In this document: piece by piece, positions 27,578 through 35,411 of the stretch
Layout of the letters: each line of letters starts with the position of its first letter
Numbering within the stretch: position 1 is the stretch's first letter
Assembly: GCA_039029355.1 (NCBI GenBank)
Contig: JBCCGI010000003.1
Location: forward strand, 62,001-126,000
Length of the DNA stretch: 64,000 bases
From: JBCCGI01 sp039029355
Lineage (GTDB): Bacteria > Planctomycetota > UBA1135 > GCA-002686595
Direction: 5' to 3'
Program-made: the position numbers and the translations under genes
Notes under the pieces: generated by a model
Told to the model about the DNA's origin: nothing
What the model saw: the letters and a program-made list of their open reading frames with translations, nothing else
Databases searched by the model: none

Positions 27578-28732
27578 TTACAGGCGCGCGAGCCGCTCGC
27601 GGACGATCTTCGCGAACGGGCTCTGCGGGTCGACGCGCAGGTAGGTGCGCCACAGCGCGCGGGCCTCGTCCAGCTCGCCGAGGGTCACCAGCGTCTCGGC
27701 GAGGTTGTAGAGCGCGTCCGGGTACTCGGGCGCGAGCGACAGCGCGCGCCGGTACGCGCGCACCGCGTCCTCGGTCTTCTCCATCTCGCCGAGCAGGATG
27801 CCCAGGTTGTTCCAGGCCTCGACGTAGTCGGGGGCGAGCTCGACCGCGCGCTCGTAGTGCGTGAGGGACTCGTCCAGACGCCCCAGCCCGTACAGCGCGT
27901 TGCCCAGGCTGAAGTGCACCTCGGGATCGCGGTCGCCGTCGCGTAGCGCCGAGCGGTAGGCGCGCACGGCGTCCTCGACGCGGCCGTCGCGCTCGGCGCG
28001 CAGGCCGAGGTCGAACCACTCGTCGACCGAGCGCCCGTCGGGACCGGCGACCAGCTGCAGCCCCGACGCCTGGTGCTCGAACTCGAAGCAGAGCTGGCCG
28101 TTCGGCTCGGCCAGGGTGCCGTCCTCGGTGCGCAGTAGCACCGGGCCCGCGTACTGCAGCACCTCGAGTTGACCGAGCATCTGCTCGGCGTGCGGCAGCC
28201 AGCCGTCGAGCCGCTGCAGGCTGCGCCGGATGCGCGCCGGCGTGACCCCGGCGGCGGTCAGCTCGCTGAGCGCCTTCGCGCTGGCCACCTGCGGGAACTC
28301 GAAGAAGTAGAGCCGGTTGTGCTCGCGCACCGGCTGGATCAGGCCGTGGCGGACCCAGAAGCGCAGCTCGCGCGCCTCGATCCCCAGGATGCGGGCGAGC
28401 TGGGCGGTCGTGTACTCGCGGTGCAGGCCATCGCGCTCGGCCTCGAGGCCCAGGCGCTTCAGCAGCTCGTCCTCGTCCGAGATCTCGATCCCCGCTCCGG
28501 CCTCGCGCAGTTCGTGCGCGCGCTGGAGGCTCTTGGTGAGGCGGCCGTCCTCGCCCAGCGGCGGCCCGCCCTGGCCGATCAGCAGGAGGTCCGTGCCCTC
28601 GCGCGGCGCGGGCACGTAGGACCCGCCGGCCGCGTCGATGCGCGCCCGCGCCTCTTCGCGTGACATCGAGGCGAGCTTCCCCGTGATCGCTACCTCGAGG
28701 CCGGCAAGGCCGTGGCGGTTCTCCTCAGGCAT
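27578..28732 (-). CDS. BRCT-MerR HTH-TPR protein in the NHEJ operon
   Basis: The protein has 384 residues. Residues about 8-95 resemble the BRCT domain of NAD-dependent ligase LigA (GLEVAITGKLASMSREEA, then AAGGSYV and TDLLLIG). Residues about 106-175 resemble a MerR-type winged helix-turn-helix (TTAQLARILGIEARELRFWV, then GLIQPVREHNRLYFFEF). Residues about 235-384 hold four to five TPRs (HFSLGNALYGLGRLDESLTHYERAVE and similar). The ATG overlaps the ligase stop by 8 bp, so it is the third gene of a Ku-ligase operon. The fusion could bind DNA ends, regulate the operon, or recruit repair proteins. I recognise the modules but not a characterised family with this full architecture. Confidence 0.82.
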   Translation of the reverse strand: MPEENRHGLAGLEVAITGKLASMSREEARARIDAAGGSYVPAPREGTDLLLIGQGGPPLGEDGRLTKSLQRAHELREAGAGIEISDEDELLKRLGLEAERDGLHREYTTAQLARILGIEARELRFWVRHGLIQPVREHNRLYFFEFPQVASAKALSELTAAGVTPARIRRSLQRLDGWLPHAEQMLGQLEVLQYAGPVLLRTEDGTLAEPNGQLCFEFEHQASGLQLVAGPDGRSVDEWFDLGLRAERDGRVEDAVRAYRSALRDGDRDPEVHFSLGNALYGLGRLDESLTHYERAVELAPDYVEAWNNLGILLGEMEKTEDAVRAYRRALSLAPEYPDALYNLAETLVTLGELDEARALWRTYLRVDPQSPFAKIVRERLARL

Positions 28733-29636
28733 GGTCGTCGACGATGAGCTCGTGGAAGACGGGCGCGCGGAGGTTGCCGTCCTCGGTGAGCTCGAGGAAG
28801 CCTACTTTGCAATACAGCCCCGGCTCGATCCATACGGCGTCTTCGGCCGAGGCGATGAGCGGCGTATCCCGCCGGCGGGAGGCGCACAGCTCGCGGATCT
28901 GTGCCCGCAGCCGCTCGGTCAACCCGCTGCCGACGCGGCCGACCGAGCGTAGGCCCTCGCCGAAGTCGGCGGCGATGACCAAGCTCTTCAGGTCCGCGCC
29001 GTCGCGCACGTAGCCGAGGATCAGGCAGAGCGTCGTCTTCTGCTCCTTGATCTTGATCCACGCGTCGGTGCGGCGACCCGGCAGGTAGGTAGCGTCGAGG
29101 TGCTTCGCGACCATCCCCTCGACGCGCCGCTCCTTGATGGTCTCGAAGAACGCCAGGCCGGCGCCCACGACGCCGTCGGACAGCACCAGGCGCGGCTCGT
29201 CGGCCTGCCCGACGATCGCCCGTAGGAGCTCGCGGCGCTCGCGCAGCGGCAGCTCCATGACCGCGGTTCCGGCGGCGTACAGCACGTCGAACACCACGTA
29301 CGTCACCGGCAGGTCCCGCATCAGCGCCTGCAGCGCTGGCCCGGTGGCCGTCCGCTCGCGGCGCATGACCTCGCGGAAGTTCGGGCGGCCGTCCTTCAGC
29401 ACGACCAGCTCGCCGTCGAGCAGCGTGCCCGCGGGCAGGCGCTCGAGGAAGGCTAGCTCGGGGTAGCGGCCCTCCTGGTGGTTCTCGGTGCGGCTGCGCA
29501 TCCGGTAGCCCGAGCTCTCGACAAAGGCGAGCGAGCGGATGCCGTCCCACTTCACCTCGAAGAGGTGCTCGTCGGAGTCGAAGGGCTCGCCGATGCGCGC
29601 GAGCATCGGCTGTACGAAGTCCGGGAGGGCCGTCAC
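28725..29636 (-). CDS. ATP-dependent DNA ligase (LigC/LigD-type)
   Basis: The protein has 303 residues with GTG start. Nucleotidyltransferase motifs are intact: motif I FEVKWDGIR with adenylated Lys K29, motif III LLDGELVVL, IIIa YVVFDVLY, IV EGMVAKHLD and V DAWIKIKEQK. An OB-fold segment follows (residues about 205-300). The length is that of stand-alone bacterial LigC-type ligases. It seals breaks using ATP and a 5'-phosphate nick. It lies 23 bp downstream of Ku, so it is the likely ligase of this organism's NHEJ and could replace the dead ligase domain of 16610-18676. It could alternatively serve base excision repair. Confidence 0.92.
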   Translation of the reverse strand: MTALPDFVQPMLARIGEPFDSDEHLFEVKWDGIRSLAFVESSGYRMRSRTENHQEGRYPELAFLERLPAGTLLDGELVVLKDGRPNFREVMRRERTATGPALQALMRDLPVTYVVFDVLYAAGTAVMELPLRERRELLRAIVGQADEPRLVLSDGVVGAGLAFFETIKERRVEGMVAKHLDATYLPGRRTDAWIKIKEQKTTLCLILGYVRDGADLKSLVIAADFGEGLRSVGRVGSGLTERLRAQIRELCASRRRDTPLIASAEDAVWIEPGLYCKVGFLELTEDGNLRAPVFHELIVDDHA

Positions 29637-29659
29637 GGCCCCAGGTTATCCCGCGCGGG

Positions 29660-30520
29660 CTAGCCGGTCTTCTTCTTGGAGCGCGACTTCTTCTTGGCGC
29701 CGCCCTTGCTCGAGGGCGCCATCTTCTTGCCCGAGGCCGACTGCACCTCGGCGACGCTCTTCTTCAGCGCGTCCATCAGGTTGATGATCTTGGGCTCCTC
29801 CTGGTCGGGCGCGGCCACGACCTCCTCGCCGTCGATCTTCATCTGGATCAGCTGCGTGAGCTCCTCGGCGTACGTGTCGGTGTACGAGTCGAGGTCGAAC
29901 TCGGAGATGCGCGACGCGTCGATCAGCGTTTGCGTCAGCTTGTCCTCTTCGGCCGAGACTTCCTGCGACTCCAGCTCCTCGTTGAAGGGGCCAGCGGCCT
30001 TGATGCGCTTGGCGTAGGTGAGCACCGACATCGTCAGCAGCTTGCCCACGGGCCGCAGCAGCACCATCTGCACGCGGCCCGACATCACGATCTTGGCGAT
30101 GGCGACCACGCTCCCGTCGATCATGCCCTTGTGCAGCAGCGCGTAGGGCCGCGCGCCGGCGATGCCGTCGGGGAGCAGGTAGTACGTCTTGCCCGAGAAG
30201 TAGAGCGGGTCGACCTCTTCGGGCGCGATGAAGCCCTCGATGCTGACCGCCTTGTCCGACTCCTTGCGCAGCTTCTGGACCTCGCTCGGGTCGATGACAA
30301 CGTAGTTGTCCTTGGAGTACTCGTACCCGCTGACGATCTGTTCGGAGCGGAGCTCGCCGTGCTCGGGGCACACCTTCTTGTAGCGCACCCTGCCGTTGCA
30401 CTCGGTGCAAAGCTGGTTGAGCCGGATCTCCTCGCTGGTGTTGTTCGCGGTGAACGCCTTGACCGGAACCGAGACCAGGCTGAGCTTGAGGAAGCCTTTC
30501 CAGGAGCTGCGCGGTGCCAT
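29660..30520 (-). CDS. ku: Ku protein, non-homologous end joining
   Basis: The protein has 286 residues with GGAG 9 bases before the ATG. The conserved bacterial Ku core spans residues about 8-255: WKGFLKLSLVSVPVKAF at the start, a Cys pair CTECNGRV, then KGYEYSKDNYVVID-type strand (GYEYSKDNYVV) and SVLTYAKRIK. Homodimeric bacterial Ku forms a ring on DNA ends and recruits the ligase/polymerase. The Lys-rich C-terminal tail (residues about 262-286) is typical of extended bacterial Ku and helps DNA threading. First gene of the operon Ku, ligase, BRCT-MerR-TPR. Confidence 0.95.
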   Translation of the reverse strand: MAPRSSWKGFLKLSLVSVPVKAFTANNTSEEIRLNQLCTECNGRVRYKKVCPEHGELRSEQIVSGYEYSKDNYVVIDPSEVQKLRKESDKAVSIEGFIAPEEVDPLYFSGKTYYLLPDGIAGARPYALLHKGMIDGSVVAIAKIVMSGRVQMVLLRPVGKLLTMSVLTYAKRIKAAGPFNEELESQEVSAEEDKLTQTLIDASRISEFDLDSYTDTYAEELTQLIQMKIDGEEVVAAPDQEEPKIINLMDALKKSVAEVQSASGKKMAPSSKGGAKKKSRSKKKTG

Positions 30521-30680
30521 CGGGGTACGTCTCCGAAGAGGGGCCGCCCGCCGCCCGATGGGGGGCGACGAGTTCCGGATCGTAGCAAAGGGCTCGATTC
30601 GGGGCGGAACGAGGTTATCGACGAGATCGCCGGAGAGCTTCAGGGCCGCCCCGCAAAGCCCGTAGTTACGGGCCGCGCGG

Positions 30681-31262
30681 CTAGGAACGGTCGGCCGTTC
30701 GAGGCGTGCTTTTTCTGCCCTCGGGGGCTCCCAGCGCGGCTTCGAGCGCCTCGCGCGCGCCCGGGAGCGCCAGCGTGCGGAGGCGATAGAGCTCTTCCAG
30801 GCAGCGCGTGCGGCCGCCCAGGCGTTGGTACTGCTCGACCGTGTCCGCCGCCCAGAGGTTTGCGAGGTCGACCAACCGCTCCTGAGTCAACGGCAGCTCG
30901 TCGCCGCTCGTCCGGTCGGAGACCGTGAAGTCGGCGTCGCGCTCGAGGTTCGCGGCCAGCGTGTGGCGGCGGATGGTGCACCAGAGCCAGGCGAGCTCCT
31001 CGGCGTCGGCCCCGATCGCCGCGCGGACCCGCTCGCGGTCTTCGCGCTCCACCGACGCGGCTCCGAAGTACTCGGTGCCGTAGACCGAGTGGAACAGCCC
31101 GGCGTCGCACAGCGCGTCGGACGCCCCCCAGCCGCGCAGCAGCGCGCGTACGCCGGTGAGGTGCTCCAGTAGCGTGCCGTGCGAGTGCGCCTGCGCCGCG
31201 GCGCCGGCCTCGCGCAGGAAGCGCAGCTTGCCTTCCAGGTCTTCGTCGTCGGCGGAGTGCAT
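30681..31262 (-). CDS. DUF6817-like (HD-type) protein
   Basis: The protein has 193 residues. The region HSHGTLLEHLTGVRALL, then CDAGLFHSVYGTEYF, resembles the DUF6817 family, which looks like a HD-type helical metal-binding fold. Additional His residues occur in IRRHTLAANL. Function of the family is not established to my knowledge. It is read in the same direction as Ku with a 160-bp gap, in which I see no clear gene; cotranscription with the NHEJ operon is possible but unproven. Confidence 0.6.
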   Translation of the reverse strand: MHSADDEDLEGKLRFLREAGAAAQAHSHGTLLEHLTGVRALLRGWGASDALCDAGLFHSVYGTEYFGAASVEREDRERVRAAIGADAEELAWLWCTIRRHTLAANLERDADFTVSDRTSGDELPLTQERLVDLANLWAADTVEQYQRLGGRTRCLEELYRLRTLALPGAREALEAALGAPEGRKSTPRTADRS

Positions 31263-31340
31263 TTGCCGATCGTAGGCGAGCCTCCTGGACGCGGTCTACA
31301 ATTCCGCCTCGACGCCCCCAAGTCCCCTCGGAGGAGAACG

Positions 31341-32378
31341 ATGAGAAAGCGCCTCGCCCTCGGCTCGATCCTGCTTCCCGCGGCCGCGTACCTCTTGGCC
31401 GGCTCCGGCGCCGCCGTTCGCAACGGCCTCGAAGGCTGGGTCGAAGGGCGCGGCTGGGGGCCGATCTGGGGGCCGGAGGACCAGCTCGGCGCGCTCAACG
31501 CGATGAGCGACGAGAGCCGGCTGCGCGCGCTGAGCCTCGTCACCGAGGGCCGCGCCTACGACCTCGGCGTGACCTACTCGCGCAACAGCTTCGTCTGGCC
31601 GGGGCACAACGCCGGTGAGGTGATGACCTTCCGGAGCCCCGAGGGCGTCAAGCGGATGGGCGACCACGACTTCGTCCTGTCGGAAGAGGGCAACCCGTCG
31701 AAGACCGCGTGGCACTCGTGCGCGCTCTTCCTGAACGACAACGTCGCGACGCAGATCGACGGCCTCGGCCACCTGGTCTTCGGCGACGACAACCGCTGGT
31801 ACAACGGCCACACCGAGGCCGAGTTCGGCGGCGACTGGGGCGTGCGCGCGTGCTCGGCGGCCGGGATTCCGCCCATCGTGAACCGCGCCGTGATGCTCGA
31901 CATCGCGGGCCTGAAGGAGGTCGACGCGCTGCCCGGCGGAACCGCGATCACGATCGCCGACTGCGAGGCGGCGCTCGCCCGCCAGGGCGTCGAGATCCAG
32001 GTCGGCGACGTCGTGCTGCTGCGCACCGGGACGCTGCGCTACTGGGGCGAGGACGGAGCCGACCACGAGAAGCTCGCGGAGCACGACTCCGCCGGGCTCA
32101 GCCTCGAGACCGCGCGCTGGCTGATCGAGCAGAAGGGCGCGCTCGCCATCGGCTCGGACACCAGCGGGCTAGAGGTCGCGCCGCCGCACGAGGGAGCGGA
32201 CTCGTTCGTGCCGGTGCACCGCTACCTGCTGGGCGAGCAGGGCGTGCACATCCTCGAGTTCCACTACCTCGAGGACCTGGCCCGCGACGGCGTCTACGAG
32301 TTCTGCTACATCGCCGCGACCAACAAGATCGCCGGCACGACGGCGGGGTTCGCGATGCGGCCGATCGCGATGCGGTAG
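31341..32378 (+). CDS. Exported cyclase-family (kynurenine formamidase-like) protein
   Basis: The protein has 345 residues with strong ribosome binding site GGAGGA before ATG 31341. An N-terminal signal or anchor (RLALGSILLPAAAYLLAG) suggests export. The body is of the cyclase/KynB superfamily, a Mn/Zn amidohydrolase-like fold: the stretch VATQIDGLGH replaces the bacterial HxGTHxD motif and matches the TQxDxxxH variant seen in some fungal-type members. Later motifs include GVEIQVGDVVLLRTG and HRYLLGEQG. Predicted activity is hydrolysis or isomerisation of a carboxamide or lactone; the substrate is unknown. Faces the beta-helix gene across a 12-bp perfect hairpin. Confidence 0.8.
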   Translation: MRKRLALGSILLPAAAYLLAGSGAAVRNGLEGWVEGRGWGPIWGPEDQLGALNAMSDESRLRALSLVTEGRAYDLGVTYSRNSFVWPGHNAGEVMTFRSPEGVKRMGDHDFVLSEEGNPSKTAWHSCALFLNDNVATQIDGLGHLVFGDDNRWYNGHTEAEFGGDWGVRACSAAGIPPIVNRAVMLDIAGLKEVDALPGGTAITIADCEAALARQGVEIQVGDVVLLRTGTLRYWGEDGADHEKLAEHDSAGLSLETARWLIEQKGALAIGSDTSGLEVAPPHEGADSFVPVHRYLLGEQGVHILEFHYLEDLARDGVYEFCYIAATNKIAGTTAGFAMRPIAMR

Positions 32379-32379
32379 C

Positions 32380-32409
32380 GCTCCCCGCGAAGCGCTCTTC
32401 GCGGGGAGC
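32380..32409. terminator. Perfect 12-bp hairpin between convergent genes
   Basis: Arms 32380-32391 and 32398-32409 are exact inverted repeats of GCTCCCCGCGAA around a 6-base loop. It lies between the stops of 31341-32378 and 32419-33711. No T tract is present, so it could be a weak or bidirectional terminator or an RNA-stabilising hairpin. Confidence 0.6.
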
Positions 32410-32418
32410 CTCTCGGGC

Positions 32419-33711
32419 TCAGATCGAGGAGTCGAGCAGCGTCGTGACCGACGGCCCGGAGTGGAACACCTGCGCCCCGGGCGTCACGAACAGCGCCTGC
32501 CCGGGATAGCGCTGGAACGGGAAGAGCGGGTTGAGCTCGGGGATGGGGAGGTCGACCTGCAGCACGCCACCCGCGGGGACCGCGCCCAGCGGGAGGCCGG
32601 CGAAGGGCACGGCCAGGTGCTGGACCGAGGCGAAGGGGCGGTAGTAGACCGCGGGCGTCGGCTCGACCCCGATCAGGAGCACGACCTCGTCGCCGGGCTC
32701 GCCGGTGAAGGTGAGACCGATGCTCGTGCCCTCGACCACCGGCGCACTGGCGGTGAACGAACGCGCGGTCCCGGCGAGCTGTTCGACCCCGAGCGGCGGC
32801 CCGTCGAGAGCGGCTCCCGGCTCACCGTCGCCCAGCCCGCAGCCGCCCGGGCTGCCGAGCCCGGCCTGGCCGCCCGCCACGGTCGTGTCGAGCAAGCGCA
32901 CGATCGAGGCATCGTCGAACTCGATTCCGTCGCCGCCGTCCTCGCCTGCGAAGCAGCTCTCCTCGACTCCCGAGCCTCCGTCGCCGCCTGCGATCGAGCA
33001 CCCCGAAGCGAACAGCGTCGACGCCGTCAGCCGCACGCCCGGGCCGCCGAAGCCGGGCTGGATCTCCAGGAAGATCTGCTCCACGGCATCGGGGCCCACC
33101 GGGCCCTGCACGGTGCAGTCGTACAGGTACGCGTTCGAGCTCGCGGCGCGCAGCCCGTAGCGCGTGAAGTACACCCCCAGGTACGAGTAGTAGAACGAGT
33201 TCCCCGCGTCGAGCGTGCAGCCGCTGAACGTCGCCGACGCAGCGTCGTCGAGCACGACGGCGTCGCCGGCCAGGTTGGTGAAGGTGCAGTCCTCGAAGAG
33301 CAGAGCGCCCTCGCAGTCGTTGACCGTCACCGGATACTCGCCGAAGTCGAAGCTCAGAGCGGCGAGGTCGATGCCGCGCACGACCAGCGACTGGTCGGCC
33401 GCGATCTGGGAGATTTCAAGCGCCGGGCCGCCGAGCCCGCCGAACAGCCCGATCGGGGCGGTGACGCCGACCACACCGTCGCCCTGGATGGTCAGCGATT
33501 TGCCGACCACGTCGAACTCGGGGTAGCTGCCCTCGCGGACGAGGATCAAGTCGCCGTCGGACGCGGCGTTGACCGCGTCCTGGATCTCTTGGAATGGACT
33601 GCTCGGGGCCGGGTCGACGACCAGCACCGAGCCCTGGGCCGACGCGAAGGCGGCGAGCAGGGAGGCACCGAGGAACGGGCGGCACAGATGCAAGCAGCGA
33701 ACGATGTGCAT
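32419..33711 (-). CDS. Secreted right-handed beta-helix-like protein
   Basis: The protein has 430 residues. A strong ribosome binding site (AAGGAGA) just before ATG 33711 fixes the start; a longer frame upstream is not coding in style. A signal peptide follows (LHLCRPFLGASLLAAFASA). Residues about 35-75 carry the helix cap and rung PFQEIQDAVNAASDGD then REGSYPEFD, as in 2961-4229, and repeated short rungs (DGVVG, GPAL, ECTF) follow. The last 110 residues are the GEPGD tail (TGEPGDEVVLLIG). It is likely a surface polysaccharide-binding or lyase-like protein; no catalytic residues were seen. Divergent from the second ECF sigma gene. Confidence 0.82.
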   Translation of the reverse strand: MHIVRCLHLCRPFLGASLLAAFASAQGSVLVVDPAPSSPFQEIQDAVNAASDGDLILVREGSYPEFDVVGKSLTIQGDGVVGVTAPIGLFGGLGGPALEISQIAADQSLVVRGIDLAALSFDFGEYPVTVNDCEGALLFEDCTFTNLAGDAVVLDDAASATFSGCTLDAGNSFYYSYLGVYFTRYGLRAASSNAYLYDCTVQGPVGPDAVEQIFLEIQPGFGGPGVRLTASTLFASGCSIAGGDGGSGVEESCFAGEDGGDGIEFDDASIVRLLDTTVAGGQAGLGSPGGCGLGDGEPGAALDGPPLGVEQLAGTARSFTASAPVVEGTSIGLTFTGEPGDEVVLLIGVEPTPAVYYRPFASVQHLAVPFAGLPLGAVPAGGVLQVDLPIPELNPLFPFQRYPGQALFVTPGAQVFHSGPSVTTLLDSSI

Positions 33712-33915
33712 GGGGGGATCTCCTTTTGGCGGGAAGGCCTTTCTCATCGTAGGCGTCCCCCGCGCTGGCGGCTGGGCCGCCGAGGCTCGATTTCCCCGCC
33801 CCGGCACCCACGGCGCGCCCTCCGACGCCGTAAGTCGGCTGATCCAGGCGGATTCGGCTAGGGTTGCAAGGCCCCGTGCGGCCGGCGACATGGATGTCAC
33901 AAGCACCGGGAAGCG

Positions 33916-34572
33916 ATGATCCACGACCCCTCTTCCAGCGACGGCGCCGCTCCCCACGGGCGCGGCCACGCGGCCCTGAGCCGTGAGGAGTTCGCCGTGC
34001 GCTTCGAGGGCGCCGCGCCGGTCCTTTGGACCATCGCGGCCGGCATCGTGGGGCACCGCGGCCCGGCGGAGGACATCCTGCAGGAGGCCTGCGTGATCGC
34101 CCTGGGCAAGCTGGAGCAGTTCGATCCGGGCACGAGCTTCTCGGCCTGGATGGGTGCCGTGGTGCGCAACGTCGCCCGCAACGCGGCGCGCAAGGAGCAG
34201 CGCCAGGCGACCTCGGCGCTCGACCCCGGCACGCTCGGCGAGCTGCTGGACGAGCGCGCCGGAGCCTCGGGCTCGCGTCCCTCGTCGTGGCCCCCGACCG
34301 CGGGCGTCGACGACCGCGGCGAGCTGACCGGCGATACCGGGGTCTTCGACGACGCACTCTACGCCGGGCTCGCTTCGCTGCGCGCGGTGCCGCGCGCTGC
34401 GCTCCTCCTGCGGACCATCCACGGACTCGACTACCGGGAGATCGCGGCGATCCTCGGCGTCCCCGAGGGGACGGCGATGAGCCACGTACACCGCTCCCGC
34501 CAAGCCCTGCGCCAGCGCCTCGAGGCGGACGCGGAGCGGGCACGGATCCACGCGCTGGAAAGGGGCGCCTGA
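33916..34572 (+). CDS. ECF RNA polymerase sigma factor
   Basis: The protein has 218 residues. Region 2 includes GPAEDILQEACVIALGKLEQFD and SAWMGAVVRNVARNAARK. Region 4 includes RTIHGLDYREIAAILGVPEGTAMSHVHRSRQALRQ, with a clear helix-turn-helix. The linker between them is long and Gly/Pro/Ser-rich (about 45 residues), which is common in planctomycete ECF factors. The stop and the anti-sigma start share one base (TGATG), so the pair is coupled. The 204-bp divergent spacer toward the beta-helix gene probably contains its promoter. Confidence 0.9.
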   Translation: MIHDPSSSDGAAPHGRGHAALSREEFAVRFEGAAPVLWTIAAGIVGHRGPAEDILQEACVIALGKLEQFDPGTSFSAWMGAVVRNVARNAARKEQRQATSALDPGTLGELLDERAGASGSRPSSWPPTAGVDDRGELTGDTGVFDDALYAGLASLRAVPRAALLLRTIHGLDYREIAAILGVPEGTAMSHVHRSRQALRQRLEADAERARIHALERGA

Positions 34573-35411
34573 TGAACGACGCACGGTTCAACGACTACCT
34601 CGACGGCCGGCTCTCCAAGGACGAACGCGCCGACGTGGAGCGGCGGATTGCCGACGACCCCGAGCTCCGCGCGACGGTCGCGGCACAGCGCGAGGTCGAC
34701 GCGTTCCTGAGGCGCGAGCTGGCACCGGACGCCGGGGTCGCCCAACGGGTGCTGCTGGCGGCGGGCGCCGTCGAGGAGTCCGCGGCTCCGCGCCTGGCGG
34801 GCTCGCTCCGCGGCATGCGCTACGCCGCCGCGGCCGCGGTCCTGATCGGCCTCAGCGTCGGCTTGCTCGCGCTGCGGCCCGACGGTGCCGCGCCGGAGCC
34901 CATCGAGATCGGCGAGATCGGCCGCTCGGAGCAGGCGCCGGTGAGTCCCGCCCAGGTCCTCCCCTCGGCGTCGGGCCTGATCCCGCGCCTGCCCGCGGAC
35001 CTCGTCGCCGCCGCCGCGCCGACCGGGCCCGACCTCGACCACATGTTCGCGGCCTTCGATCACGGCTTCGGCGCCGACTCGCTCGGCCAGGGCGGCAGCT
35101 TCCAGGACAGCCTGGAGAGGCGCTACGACGAGTGCTTCGACATCGAGTCGATCGACTGCGCGCTGATCGGACCCTTCACGCACCCCGAGCATCCCTCGGC
35201 CACGATCCTGTTGGGCTTCTGCGAGGGCGAGTCGGAGCTGTCGTCGATGCTGGTCGTCGACGACGAGACGATGTCCGGCTGTGCGCTGACGCCGCGTGCC
35301 GCCGACCTGCAGCCGTTCTACAAGGAGGTCAACGGCCTGGCGGTTTGGGAGGTCACGCGGCGCGATACGCCTCAGCTCCTGGATTCGGTACGCCCCTGCG
35401 GGGACGGCTAG
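34572..35411 (+). CDS. Anti-sigma factor with Cys-rich extracytoplasmic domain
   Basis: The protein has 279 residues; its ATG overlaps the sigma stop by one base. Residues about 1-75 are a short helical anti-sigma domain (FNDYLDGRLSKDERADVERR). A single transmembrane segment lies near residues 80-100 (YAAAAAVLIGLSVGLLALRP). The remainder is extracytoplasmic, with five Cys residues (DECF, DCAL, GFCEG, SGCAL, RPCGDG), possibly forming disulfides or a redox sensor. It probably holds the ECF sigma factor until an envelope cue arrives. The end overlaps the opposing PhzF-like gene by 4 bp. Confidence 0.78.
   Translation: MNDARFNDYLDGRLSKDERADVERRIADDPELRATVAAQREVDAFLRRELAPDAGVAQRVLLAAGAVEESAAPRLAGSLRGMRYAAAAAVLIGLSVGLLALRPDGAAPEPIEIGEIGRSEQAPVSPAQVLPSASGLIPRLPADLVAAAAPTGPDLDHMFAAFDHGFGADSLGQGGSFQDSLERRYDECFDIESIDCALIGPFTHPEHPSATILLGFCEGESELSSMLVVDDETMSGCALTPRAADLQPFYKEVNGLAVWEVTRRDTPQLLDSVRPCGDG

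Noticed and set aside
27578..28732. Calling the third NHEJ gene an ordinary MerR regulator
   Set aside because: The BRCT-like N-terminus and TPR tail make that label misleading; the module names are reported instead.
33712..34584. Upstream extension of the beta-helix frame opposite the sigma factor
   Set aside because: The AAGGAGA site and signal peptide at 33711 fix the start, and the upstream translation has no coding character.
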